Assembly (NCBI GenBank): GCA_013398015.1
Contig: VZRR01003434.1
Location: 1,273,135 to 1,337,134, forward strand
Source: Oreocharis arfaki
Lineage: Eukaryota > Chordata > Aves > Passeriformes > Paramythiidae
Direction: 5' to 3'
Length of the DNA stretch: 64,000 nucleotides
Of the stretch, positions 1-11,804 are shown one piece after another. Both the position numbers and the translations under genes were made by a program. Within the stretch, counting starts at the first letter, position 1. Each line of letters opens with the position of its first letter. Below the pieces are notes generated by a model. That model did not search any database and had not been told where the DNA came from. It worked only from the letters and a program-made list of their open reading frames with translations.

Positions 1-3000
1 CAGGCACGCTGCCAAAGTGCATTACTGAATAACCACTTCCAAGACAGACAACTTGCTAGAAGCACATTTTTAAGGTACTTGAAATACAGTTCAATCAAAT
101 CATTCTGGTGATAGACAGTGATCATAAATGGCTGATACAGCTAACTGTAAACCTTTGAAATCTATGAGCAATACAGTAAGCATGTTAAGAATAATTTGAG
201 CTCAACATTTAAGACCATTACTTAGCCAAGCCAACGTTTATGTGCTCCATTCACATTTTCTCAGACCAAAGTTCTTCCCCAGCAGAATTAGGGAGTCACT
301 TGCAGCACCAGAAAAGTCTGTATTAGTGCTCATGGAAATAAGTAAGTAGAGCTTAAGAGAGAGCACAAACAAACAAAAAAACCTCTACAAACATCATCAC
401 CCTTCCCTCCCCCCCAAAAAAATTACATTATGACTTTCATGCTACAAAGAAGCTTCACTGCAGCATTTATTGAAGCAGGTGCAAATAAAAGAAAAAAAAA
501 AAAAAACCAAACCACAAAAATCAACCAACAGAAACTAACCCCAACTCAAGATGGGGAGGGAGGAGTGTATGAATATCAACTTTTTTCCTTTATACATCTG
601 TCTCTGGCCAACAATTTAACACTTCTTTTTTTAATAATATTCTAATACATCTAATACAACTGCCTACACCATCCCAGTGATCCTACATACTGCTCTGTGA
701 CTGTAACTGTATCCCAACCTCTCTGGCTTGAAGAGAAAGCAAACAGTTCCCCCCTCCTTCCTAGGAGAACCCATGGATACATCTCCACTTTTGCAGGCAC
801 AAGAGACCTGGCAGACAGGATTCAGCTCTTAGGCTGGAATGTGGCACCAACAAACTATTCCTCTCAAAACAGGAGCACACCCTGCTTACAGACCCAACTG
901 GCAAACCTTTGTAGCACGCTACTGTAGATTTATCAACTAAAACCAACAGCATACGAGAACTTGTGCACCGTGCATTTTGGCTTTCACACTTTGTTCTTCC
1001 TTCTTTCACCACCACTAGGTACATAGGAGCAGTTCAGCTGGATCAAACCATCCATCAACGTGCTGTCTGCAAGAGGACACAACAGGACAGGCCCACAGCA
1101 ACAGATTAGAGGAGTCAGTGTCAACAGTGGCCTGACCTTAGGAAGCATAGTTAAAGCAGGTCTTCTGTTTTATTATCAGCCCTCCTCTGTTGGATCTGCA
1201 TTCAAAAGATGGACATGACAGCCATCAAGGAAGGCTCTAGTGACAAAAACAAACCAAAAAATTAATGATTGTCAATATTGCTCTGCTTCAAAAATTAAGG
1301 TTTGGCTAGAAAAAGGAGTTAAACCCTTCATTTTGACAATGTATCTTAAAGATAACCAATGAGGAACTACAAAACCTCACTTTGCAAATGTATCCAGGTA
1401 TGTGTGATTACATCTATAGAATATTTTAAAACTGACCTTTTACAAAACAGATGAACAAACTCACTTACATAGGTATTAAAATATATTATTCAGGATAATT
1501 TAGAACCAGCAGGGTAATTCATGACACATTTTCACAGCCACATTTCCCAAGCAGTCTGTTTCAGAAGCCTGCATATCTGTTCTAGGCAGACATAATACTC
1601 CATGTAGTCAGGAAATAAAATACGTCTCCAATTTACAGAATGCATGTACAGCCCCTTCTGTATCCATTCAACCTCCTAGAGCTGCAAGTTAATAAGAACT
1701 AATACTTCAGAGAGTAAAAAACAGAAAAGACCAGTATTGTAGACGCACAAAATTAGGAGATTAAGTCTACCAGGGACAGCAACCTTGGAAGTTATATGAA
1801 AAGAAATCAGAAAAACAGTATTTGTTAAGGCCATCTCTGTACACTGTATGCAGAGTTGAATGACAATCACTCTACCTCAGGCAATCATCAGGTCTACCCC
1901 ACAGCTCTCCCACTGCTACCTATACGCAGCACCAAGCAGCTCTAGTTAAAAGTGAGTAAATAGGAAGGGCTTGTTGATGTGGTTTACCTGCAGGAACAAC
2001 AACAGAAGCACTTGGTAAGTTCTAAATATATTGTTTTACTTCTCTTTCAGACTGATTCTGCTTTTAAAACAGAGGTAAGATGACCCCACAGTGGGAAGGA
2101 CAGCAGGCATCTCTGGTTGCTGCCTCCTTGAAGGACAGCCAGGATACAAAAAAATCAAAGTTTTTTTTCGAAATAACAGTAAGTGAAGGTATTAGGCAGT
2201 CTATCAAACTGCTCAACTTTAGTTGAACTGTACAAGTGGTCCTGTAGATGCATTTGAAGTAAGTTCTTTGGGCACAGTCTCTACACAGCAATACTGTATC
2301 TTCAGAAGTTGCCAGAGTGATGAAACACTACCAGTTCTAAATCAAGCACATCAACCTAACAGCCAAGGAAAAATGCACCAAATATAAATGAGCCCTGTCT
2401 CATTTTGTCATTGTACAATTTTTAGCTGGCCTTCTCCTCTAAATATATACAGATGAGAGCATAATTAATAATAATTCACAAACAGAGCACTTGCCAGGTT
2501 TAAAATAGGAAGCATACTGTTGATGGGTTCCCCCTTAGCTGTATTTTCTGTGGTCTCCTTTGCACAGGAACAGCTGCTTTCCAGAGTTTTTTCCCCCACC
2601 TGTCTTAGTAAAGGGTATTACTCAAGCACTACAGGAAAGACTCCAGTACAGCTCAGTGGCTTTGGTATCACCACACACACCCCCTTTTCCTGAATTATAC
2701 TGTGCTTATACAATTCCTATTTTACACAACAATCCTCCATGTAAATGACAGCCCCTCCTAATCAAAGCTACACTCAGAACCTCCCAGGAAGGTGTGACAC
2801 TTAGATTTATTTCAGTAAAACCATAACTACAAAAAAAGAGGTCAGAGATACTTAGATGTTTTTTTAGCCTACTAATCCTCTAATTAACTGCTCAGCTTAC
2901 CTTACTAAATACATCTGACCAATCTCCTTCTAGAAGACTTACAAAAAATACAGAACCTCTACAAACCTTGTTGGGACAAGTATGCCCAAAAGACATCAAC

Positions 3001-4781
3001 AGACTTCAGTCAGACTCTCCAAAAGTTGCACTGGAATTTTTATTTCCCAAAACTGTATGTCAAAGGCACTAAAGATGTGTATGTGTGCTACTTAAACAAG
3101 ACAAAACACAAAGCCTCTCTGGAAAAAAGAAGTTCTAAACATGCTAAAGTTTTGCTTCTTGCACCATTGAAATCTAATGTTTATAAGTAGTTTTATCTCA
3201 GTTCTAGTAGGCCTTACTCTAGTCAGGGTCACACTGAGCACCACAACCTGCAAGAGAAGCCATGTCCCATCCCAGAAAAATTAAACACGTCTTTGGACAG
3301 TGAACTAAGTGTTTGTGTTGAACAGAAGAGAAAATTAAATCGGGAGAAAAAGGCAGAAAGAAAAGGAAACATAATACCAACAAGAGACCGGTCACAATTG
3401 TAAATGGCTATCAACTACAACACACCACAGCAACTCATAAAAAAAACTGAGCTGGAACAAGCACAAGAAAAAGGGAAGGCATGATTCCTAGCAAAGTATG
3501 ACTAAGGTGCAGGTGAACACTTAATTAAAATTAGAAGCCCATTTGAATTCAGCCTGTGTTCTGCAAGCCAGAAAATTCACCACCATGCATAAACTTAGCA
3601 AACACTGTCATCAATCCAACACAAGATATCAAATTGCATATCTAATATTATAGTAGCTATTTTACGAAGTTGCATTTTATCACTGCATCACAGTACTAAA
3701 TTTCATTCAAAAAAATCTGTATCTCCATTCACTTAAATGTATTTAAGTGAATTCCTGAAATAACAGGTTAAAAAAGCAGAAGCACTAGGTTTACAACTAG
3801 TCACCTCAAATGTTTGCCTAGCCTTCTAGGCATATGCATGCTTGATAGAGGTCTGTGCCCAGAGCTGAAAGTAGCACCACAATGGTAACCAAAAATTGAG
3901 CACTGAACTACAGGGACCTTTTAGTAAAGGCCACTGCAATCTAATACACTTTAACACATCTAAATCAAACTCTTACTTCTTATGCTCACATGAGGGAACA
4001 GAAAATGTAATTGTCGTATACAAAATAATTCAGGGATCTTTAGAGCTTGACACCTTAGGAAAACACCATCCCATAGATTTTAGTTTCCAGGAAACTCTGA
4101 AAGTAGTAATCCCTGTTACACACTGCATTGCAGTTACATGGCAGTGGTAATGACAACCATACAACTGCTAAGCAATAGCTTGTAACACTAATACTAGAAT
4201 TCACTACTTCACTGTACAAATCCCCACAAATGGAGTTTTGTAGCTGTGCCACAGGTTTGCAGAAAATCTTATCTCCATAAACATTTTACCTCAGTTACAC
4301 AGCTCATCATTAAGTTTACTTTCCTTTTTTTGCCAAAAAATAACAATTAACTGGCTATTTCAAGGTTCTCTATCAGAAACATCCCTGCTACACTTGCACA
4401 GAATCAGGTAAAGCTACAGTTGATAACCTTCAAATTAAGACAGGCTGACTCAAAATAATGCAAAAGAAACAAGAAAAAATAACCCAACCCAAAACACTCA
4501 ACCACTCTCAAAGTCTAGTTAGTATACTGTCACAATTATAAAAGAACATTTTCTTCCTGAATTAAACTGGTTACTATGATTAAGCAGTTCTAACAACACA
4601 GCAAATACCTTCCCTAATACAGAAATCTCTACTCAAACTATTACTTCTATCACTAGATCTTTCAAAAATTTCTTCCACAACTAGTGAGTCTAACGTAGCA
4701 CACAATTCCGAGCCACAGCTGCTAAATATCACTTGCATCAAATCACACTCGACCCATTATTACATTACACAGCTGCTATTT
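1..4781. other. Intronic, no exon seen
   Basis: AT-rich intron sequence. Apart from the poly(A) tract at 492-506 I see no repeat family or exon. A tempting 29-base minus-strand segment at about 2896-2924 between a splice-acceptor-like and a donor-like site was rejected. Confidence 0.6.
492..506 (+). repeat. Poly(A) tract, 15 bases
   Basis: A 15-base A run within an A-rich stretch (479-530). TTTATT at 466-471 gives AATAAA on the minus strand. This looks like a 3' UTR end but is explained as intron low-complexity sequence. Confidence 0.7.
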
Positions 4782-4787
4782 ACATAC

Positions 4788-4823
4788 AGGTTGCATTTTC
4801 TTCCCTTGACGAGCTTCTTCCAT
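4788..4823 (-). CDS. SLC4A7: Candidate alternative first exon of SLC4A7
   Basis: On the minus strand an ATG at 4823 opens MEEARQGKKMQP and then meets a GTATGT donor (GT at 4787-4786) after a complete codon. That is phase 0, as in the CpG-island exon 1, so it could splice to the same exon 2. The start context is good (A at -3, G at +4). An in-frame TAA lies about 90 bases upstream with no ATG between. The peptide resembles the alternative N-terminus I recall for mammalian SLC4A7 (MERFRLEKKLP): the initial ME, R5, K8K9 and a terminal P coincide. A second ATG at about 4908 opens an overlapping upstream frame of about 48 codons that could affect translation. Inferred role: a shorter N-terminal isoform from an internal promoter about 26.7 kb downstream of the main one. 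It could instead be a chance ATG in a promoter-like patch; no exon 2 is in the window to confirm the frame. Confidence 0.6.
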
Positions 4824-5060
4824 GCTGGTGTGCAGAAGCAGAGAATGCCCTTGTACGAGACCCTGTAATGAACCTCCCCAGAGATCAGAGCCTGCGCATA
4901 CATGACTGCTTTAGCTCACTGTGCCTGACACAGATGTACTCCGGGAAATTGCTCCCCAGCCAATCGCTCCTGCTCCAGTCGCTCATCTCCCAGGCCACTG
5001 ATTACGGCTACCGCGGGGTCGCACAGCAGCAGAACGGGCAAACGGCATGCCTTCAATTCC
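4824..5060 (-). promoter_or_regulatory. SLC4A7: Candidate internal (alternative) SLC4A7 promoter and 5' UTR
   Basis: A short patch noticeably richer in GC than the flanking intron, with several CpGs (around 4968-5035), lies directly upstream of the candidate alternative first exon. CCAAT reads on the plus strand at 4960-4964, so ATTGG lies in the minus-strand promoter about 135 bases before the ATG. That spacing fits an NF-Y site with a start around 4870-4910. No TATA box is evident. The 118-codon plus-strand ORF across this patch is antisense to it and is taken as a shadow. Confidence 0.45.
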
Positions 5061-8000
5061 AGCTCAGGGAATACCAAAAAAGGAACTAAAACTGACTTCC
5101 AGACGTAAGATTTTCTGCATCAACAGCTGCTAAGAACAGCTCCAAGGTAATATTTTTGCTCTGATCCAAGACTTCATTAGCACTACAAAACAAAAATGCA
5201 TTTGTACCTCGGGTCCCAGAACAGAACAACCCAGAAGTCAAACATCTGCTAAGTTTGTTTATAGCTGTATTATCAACCTTTCACCGAACACTCATTCCAA
5301 TGCAGGTGGGTTTGTTTTTTCTTTACATAAGCTACACATTCTTGTTCAACAAAATAAACCAAGGTTTCCTAAAAAGAACAATCTTTTTTTTTTCCCCTCC
5401 TGTTGAAAAGGTAAAAAAGCACTGATGCTAGCTGCAATTAATCTCAGGTGTCCTCCCAGATTAAGACGTCTCTGTGTCAGGTATTACATGAGTAGCTGTA
5501 CTTTTTCCTTTCTTAAGCCAACCTTAGAAAAATGCAACTTCGGCTCCAGCAGGTCAAATTCAGAGCTTCATTTCACTCTTTCCTGCTTCATCATTGACAT
5601 ACCCTAATCTCCTCGTCCCATCATGAAATGCATGGGAAAACTGGCTCTTCAAAGAGTTATCTATAACTTAACCTTTAAGACATGCCACTGCCTTCCTTGC
5701 TCCTCTTTATTCTTCTATTCCTACATCTTGTATGATGACAACTCCAATGAAGTTGGAGTGGTGTCACCCCAACCAACGAACAACTTGGCCAAACAAGTAA
5801 CATCCTGTCCATGAACCTGGTGCAAATACATTGTGCAACTGTGAAGATGGTATTTATCACTTAGCTGTAGAGAAATCAGAAGGCTACATTCAGTTCCTCT
5901 CAGTGCCTCAGTCCAGAAAATTCTCTAACCATAAGCTAATAAAAGTATTCTCAGATAGTGCTGACAAGAGAGTTTAAAAGTAGTTTGTTTCCACTCTGTA
6001 AATAGAAGTTCACTCTAACACACGTATGCATCTTTTCACTTCCAAGCTATCGAAGGTCTCTCTGCTGCCATACGTAAATGGCTATAAAAGAAAAGATTCA
6101 TACAGGAAGCACAAAGTTAAACAAAAATATCAGATACCCTAACTCTTGGTGATCTCTTCTCAACTGGGCATGCTCAATCACACCTATTCTTTCCCTAATG
6201 CAGAGCACAGATTCATGCAGTTCTTCAGCTGCTCAGACGAATACTGAAACAGCTATGCTGAACTGTGTCCTGGTGGCTCTCCCATACTTCGATGAACTGT
6301 TACTTAGCATAAATCCATACTAGAAGTAACTAAATTGCTACAAGTGAAAAAGATGCTTGTTTCAGTTGGGAGTGGGTATGTTCAGGGAAAAGAGACTGTC
6401 TATTCTTTAGGGATAGAATAAGAGGGGTGGGAATCACACATCTGATTTTTTGATTTTTTTTTTTTATTTTTGTAAGTTTGGGAAAAAAAACTTGCTTGGT
6501 TTGAATACTTAAAGAAAAAAAAACCCACCTCTCTGAAGCAGCTTACTGAAATTTCTTTATAGTCTGTACTCAACCAACTCCTTCTTAACAGTCACTCAGT
6601 CTTGGAACAAAACAAACAAAAAAAAAAACACTCAGAGGCACTATAAGCACGTTTTTTTCAAACAGATGGAAGTTTTTGTCTTTTAAGTCCCATACCAAAA
6701 CACTTTGTGGATAAACGTCTGCTCTTCCCTTAGAGTAAATACCAGGGAAAAGCTTCCCATCAAATGGAGAACAGCACAGCAACTTTGAACTGCAACTGTC
6801 TCAACATGTTCAACTACAGAAGTATTCTAAAACAAACTGTAGGCAAATAGATGCAAAATTATCACATCCCTGAACATGTTCAGTGACAACACTGCAAGAA
6901 CTCCGAGCAGAACTATTTGTGCTGGAGCAATATTTTAACCATATGTTTGATGCTACAAAAAAATCTCTATGAAGTGTATGAGAGCTTTTTTTTTAAATAA
7001 AGGAAACATAAGAACTTATTCAAAACATCTGCTTTCCCCTATAATCTTTCCTTCTTAATTCCCACTTTTATACCCCTTCAAGTTCCACTTATCTAACCTT
7101 ATCTCAGTCTATAAAAGCAGATTTTTGAAAGGTGGGTCCGAAGAGTGTCTAGGCAAAAAAAATTGTATCATCTGAGCTCTTATGCCTTTGAAAAACTTTT
7201 CATCTTTTCCCAAGTGATATACAGTTCTGATCCCAATCCAGCATGAAGTGGCAGTGAACTGCAGGGTCTGCAGAGTGTCTAGCAGGCAGAGCTGTGCTTG
7301 ATCTGCCATTCCGAAATGGCAGGACATTTAAAGTAGCTGCAGTAAGCAGGACTGAGCTCTCAGCAGGATTTACCACATGAGCTCCAGCCCAGCTGCTATC
7401 GGACAGAGCCAGATATAAGCACAAGGATCTGAGTTCTTGTTTGCTTGCAGAAAGATCATACTGACATACCCACACCTGCAGCCCTGTAAACCTGTACATC
7501 TAGTATGAGGTGCCTATCGATACTTTAAAATCCTGGTTTGGGGGGTAGGGAGGTGCGGTGTTAAGAGTTGCATCCGTAGTCCAAAATCAACCCTTCCTAA
7601 TATGAGCAAATTAGATCAGGAAGCTGGAGTTGATGATCCCTATGTGTCCCTTCCAACTCAAATCAGTCTATGATACTATGACTATCGTTTCTAGCATTGC
7701 ACCCCAAAAAGCCAACCTGGACCACCGCCACCTTTCTTCATGCAGCTGAATGGACAGCATTTAACAAGCTTAAAGCATCTCTTTCTAGGAAAGAATTAAA
7801 AAACCCAAGAAATAATTATGAGACAGCATGACAGTACTTCTAAATGAGGCTTTATTTTGGAGGCGGTGAGGGCAGCCCAGGTCATGGGGCAGTCAGGAGG
7901 AAGGCAAGGTGCTAGGGGATTAAGATGATGCAGGGAGCAAGTCGTACAACACAGTCTGAAGTTCATATGTCAAATACCTCTACAGATGGTTTTGTTCAGC

Positions 8001-9136
8001 TTCTTATCAAATGGGAACCTGCTAACTCATATTAAGAACAGCTTCCTAGGAGTTTCTTATTACAAAGAAATTAAATATAGGGTTTAAAGAAACATTACTG
8101 CCTTAGCAAGGGAACACAGAAACCTTTGCAGGCAACAGCTCATCATTTAATGAATTAAAACTAGCCATAAAACCCTAAAGTCTTACTGCTAACAAGTATT
8201 TTTCAAAACACAATTCCTATATAACAGCTAGTTCCCAAGACATACATCTGCACAGCACGTTTCAGCTTGCCTCAGTTTGCATCGGCACGTACACATGGAA
8301 CTGGGTGTTTCCAAAAAAAGAAAGGAAGAAAAAAGATAGATGTATTCTGTACAGATATTCTCTGGTGTATTGCCCCAGTAGTGGACTCCTGGGTTTCTCA
8401 GCACATAGCAGGACAGCTGTCAGTAGCCACCAGGATGCTGAGAGCAAACATGAGGCAGATCACTGGTTTAAGCCCTCCTGACATTACACAATTGCACAGC
8501 ATTTGGACAGCTGAGTACTTATTCTCTAGAGATACCACTGAAATTTATAACCTGAACCCTCATTAACAGAAAGATTACTATGTTCTGTACTGTACTAATT
8601 ACTACTGCATTAATCACCCCACATCCTGATCTTAACACACTGATGAAGTAGAAAAACAAAAGACGTGTGTAAAGATTTCCAGGATTTGTTCCTGGAATCA
8701 AAACTATCCCTCAGTATGCATGGATGAAATTCACCATGTTCCAATAGAACCCCACCAAGATTTTACAGCAACATGGATGAGCATGTGGTCAGCATGCAAA
8801 TGTCAGTGAGCTAGGCTAGGGAGGGTTGGGTGATTTGATTTGTTGGGGTTTTCAAGAGGTTGGGTTTCTTTTTTTGGGGAGGGGATGGTAGGGAGAAACA
8901 GGAATTCAAAGCTGCTCACTTTACAACTGTAACATATTGCCTTCAGCTAAATTCATCTCCAGGCATTTTTGCAGCATTTTTGAGAGATATTCTAATTTTT
9001 CTTTATCCAAAAATAGTCTCAGATCATTGTGCAAGTTCACAAGAACTATAAACCAGGGCTGTTTCAACACTATTTAAGGCCACCTAACCAAGGCCATGTG
9101 ATAATTGCTCTACAACCACTTGTTCAAATATTCTGA
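5061..9136. other. Intronic, mostly unique sequence
   Basis: Nothing supportable beyond the CR1 tail at 7624-7684 and short A/T runs (near 6450-6490, 6610-6630). Small ORFs are chance. Confidence 0.6.
7624..7684 (+). mobile_element. CR1 LINE 3'-end fragment
   Basis: The stretch GTTGATGATCCCTATGTGTC, then CTTCCAACTCAAATCAGTCTATGATACTATGAC-type sequence, is the CR1 3' terminus with its ATTCTATGA-like tail, in plus orientation. Sequence to the left (from about 7545) may be a decayed continuation. Severely 5' truncated. Confidence 0.8.
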
Positions 9137-9606
9137 ATTATGGAATGGTTTGGGCTGGAAGGGGACCTTGAAGATCATCGAGGTCCAACCTCCCTACTGT
9201 GGGCAGGAATACCTTTCACTAGACCAAGTTGCTCAGAGCTCTAACCAGGCCTTGAACACTTCCAGGAATGGGGCATTTACAGCTTCTCTGGGCAACCTGT
9301 TCTGGTGCTTCACCACTCTCACAGAAAAGAGTTTTCCCTAACATCTAATTTAAATCTACTCTCTTTCCATTTGAGCCTATGCCCCCTTGTCCTGTCACTA
9401 CATCCTCTTGTAAATAGTCTTGTCCCATCCTTCCTGCAGGCTCCTTTCAAGTACTGGAAGGCCGCAATTAGGTCACTCCAAAGCCTTCTTTTTTCCAGGC
9501 TGAACAATCCAAAGTCTCACAGCCTTTCCTCATGGGAAATGTGCTCCATCCCTCTGATCAACTTTGACCTGTTGGAGTGAGTCCAGAGGAGGGCCACAAT
9601 GTCCAA
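9137..9606 (-). mobile_element. CR1 LINE 3' part, minus strand
   Basis: Begins with TATGGAATGGTTTGGGCTGG, the complement of the CR1 3' end, and runs through the standard CR1 3' region (ranked blocks for 'dead-end' CR1 copies: lead-in, GCATTTACAGCTTCTCTGGG, CCCCTTGTCCTGTCACTACA, TCACAGCCTTTCCTCATGGG) to GTCCAGAGGAGGGCCACAAT. About 470 bases, colinear and well preserved, so moderately young. ORFs inside it (for example 9105-9341 and 9305-9580) are parts of this element, not genes. Confidence 0.92.
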
Positions 9607-10437
9607 GTATTAAACACTTATCCTCTAGATTGATTCCCTAGAATAGACGGCACCATTGTGAACAGCTGATGAGCCCAGATACGAAGCAGCATAATAAGAG
9701 ACAGATAATTTTATCTTGGTTTTATTGACATTATTTAAAGTGCTTGCACAAGAAAGCCTTTCCCTGGCAGCAGATCCTCAGGAGGTAAACAGCAAAAGAA
9801 AAAAGAAATTTAAAGAAGTCAAACCATCCAATTATTGAGTTATGACAAATTGCTCAAAAACAACCAAATCAAACTACACCCAAACAGAACAGCTCCTTGA
9901 CAAGACCACCAACCACCAGCAGCTACTAAGAATTCCTTCCATTAATGGTACAATTTTTGAATGATCATTCATCTATACGTCCTTCCACAGAAAAGTGAAA
10001 GACTCTGAATCTCACCAATTCACATGAATTCAAGGCTTAATTCCTCACCTTCAGCTTTCCTCGTGTCTCAAATTCTCTATTCATATAACTGCATCCCAGT
10101 CAAATCAAGTACCTGTATGATAACTTACTGACAACACACCTTTACTCCTACAGTGAAGAACAAAAATTACTACCTACAAATCAAAACTCAGTTAAGTCAT
10201 AGTGGGAGGGTAAGACAACGTTTAAAGCACCAGTAGTAGGCAACTGATGCAGGAGAAAGAATCAGCACTCTGCTGGCCCATAACATTTCTTTTTAATAAG
10301 AAGGCAGGCAGAATGGGAGTACAGTCTGCTTATGATCTGCTCAAGCAATCTGAACTATGGCAGCATGTCATCATAATTTTTTAGCTAAGTGCTGTAACAC
10401 ACAGGATTCAGGTGCTGTCATTTGCAGATTATTTTTA

Positions 10438-10516
10438 TAAAATAATAAAAAAAACCCAAACAAAAAAAAAACAAAAAAAACACCCCAAAACACAAAAAGA
10501 AAACCAACAAAATTAA
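10438..10516 (+). repeat. A/C-rich low-complexity tract
   Basis: About 80 bases composed almost only of A and C, with A runs interrupted by C, CCC and CCCC. Possibly a decayed poly(A) or A-rich microsatellite; no element was recognised to its left. Confidence 0.85.
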
Positions 10517-11159
10517 AAGCCCACAAGTCACAACTCCAAAGTCATGGTGAGGAACTGAAAGGTATTTGAAATCCTTGTATCATGAAGGCCAGTCAGATTA
10601 TTAGCACTGTTACACACGCTGATTGTCAACCAGCCACCAGTACTAGCAAGCCTCTACCACAACAAATTCACAACTACAAAAAAAAAAAACTTTCACCAAT
10701 CCACACGTATTTCATTAATAAGGCAGACAGCACCAGAAAGCTGCAATTCCTGCTTCGTGCTAGTGCTGGCCATAATGTGAACCAGCAACATACCAGATCA
10801 GGGAACTGATCCAGCAACAAAACCGCACTGACCATGTTTTGCCACTTCAATACAGATACTACCCAGTACCAGTGAGGTGCAGGCAGGGGAGACTGCTGAG
10901 CCCACAGGAGGTAGAGCAGGACCACGGGGCAGCTCTAGCAAAGTCCAGCCTGGACTGGAGTGGAGACACACTTCACTGCTGTAGCTTCACATCTCAGCTT
11001 GGAGAAATGGCAAGGTACCAGTCACATCACCTTCCATTCTTCTCATAATATGCACTTGACAGTGCAACATCCTTGCCTTACATTAGATCTGATGCTTTCC
11101 CACTTCCGACCCCTTTGCCTTTCCTCACTCTCACAAGCATCAGGCCCTTTCCCTGCCCT

Positions 11160-11679
11160 TGCATACACCAACAAGATGCCTTCCAGAGTTAGGGACACCC
11201 AGAAGCTGAGGAGGCACATCAGCCACGGCCACATGGGCATGCTGAGGAAACATCCCAGAGGACACAGTAATGCTAGTGGTATGCAACATCACAGGATGAA
11301 CTTTGACAAGTATCACTCTGATTACTTCAGAAAAGTAGGCATGGCATATTGTCACTTGTAAAGAAACCAAAAATTCTGTGCTACTGTCAATTTGGAAACT
11401 GTGGACACTTATAAGTGCATAGAAGAGGTTCAATTACATAAAAAATGAGGCCGGACTGGCCCCAGTCACTGATACTATGCACTCAGGCTACTACAAAGTG
11501 CTGGGCAAGGGGAAGCTGCCCAAGCAACACCCAATTATGAAAGCAAAATTTTTCAGTAGAAGAGTAGAGGGGAAAATCAAAGAAGTTGGTGGTGCCTGTG
11601 TGTTTGTCTAACAGAAGTTTTTGTTTTATTCAATTTTTTAAAATAAAGACAATGCGTAAAATGAGCTGAAAAAAAAAAA
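11160..11679 (+). pseudogene. RPL27A: RPL27A processed pseudogene
   Basis: An intronless, poly(A)-tailed copy of the 60S ribosomal protein L27a (uL15) mRNA. The start at 11176 opens MPSRVRDTQKLRRHISHGH, followed by recognisable stretches such as KHPRGHSNASGMQHHRMNFDKYHSDYF, and runs to a premature TAA at 11359-11361. Beyond it the family continues in broken form: FCATVNLE, then a YYKVLGKGKLPKQ-like stretch, and a terminal GGACVFV-like end with TAA near 11609-11611. About two codons are deleted after SHGH, and there are several premature stops and probable indels. A polyadenylation signal AATAAA (11642-11647) is followed by an 11-base A run (11669-11679). These are the marks of reverse transcription of a spliced mRNA. 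It is not expected to make protein. No clear target-site duplication was seen, so the 5' end is approximate. Confidence 0.9.
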
Positions 11680-11695
11680 CATAGAACAATCACCA

Positions 11696-11766
11696 GCATT
11701 GGTGGTTCAGTGGTAGAATTCTCGCCTGCCACGCGGGAGGCCCGGGTTCGATTCCCGGCCAATGCA
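11696..11766 (+). tRNA. tRNA-Gly (anticodon GCC)
   Basis: A 71-base cloverleaf. The acceptor stem GCATTGG pairs perfectly with CCAATGC, and the discriminator base is A. The anticodon loop is CTGCCAC (11726-11732) with GCC at 11728-11730. The internal Pol III promoter is intact: A box TGGTTCAGTGG at 11703-11713 and B box GGTTCGATTCC at 11745-11755. There is no intron. A T4 terminator lies 9 bases downstream. As far as I recall, the sequence is identical to the common vertebrate tRNA-Gly-GCC, so it looks functional. It lies antisense to SLC4A7 within intron 1. Confidence 0.97.
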
Positions 11767-11774
11767 GATGGTAC

Positions 11775-11778
11775 TTTT
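11775..11778 (+). terminator. RNA polymerase III terminator of tRNA-Gly
   Basis: TTTT on the coding strand, 9 bases after the mature tRNA 3' end, as expected for Pol III termination. Confidence 0.8.
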
Positions 11779-11804
11779 AGAGAGGTGATTTCATAAACCA
11801 GACC

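Noticed and set aside
440..700. Minus-strand AATAAA and 3' UTR-like sequence, suggesting a gene end near 450
   Set aside because: SLC4A7 exon 2 and later exons are not found between here and exon 1, so this must be intron; AATAAA is frequent in AT-rich DNA.
2896..2924. 29-base minus-strand micro-exon candidate with a GTAAGC donor
   Set aside because: Too short, wrong phase to join exon 1 and exon 2 in frame, and no known SLC4A7 counterpart.
4733..5089. 118-codon plus-strand ORF
   Set aside because: Antisense to the candidate SLC4A7 alternative first exon and promoter; no recognisable domain.
9105..9580. Plus-strand ORFs of 78 and 91 codons
   Set aside because: They are translations of the antisense strand of a CR1 3' region.
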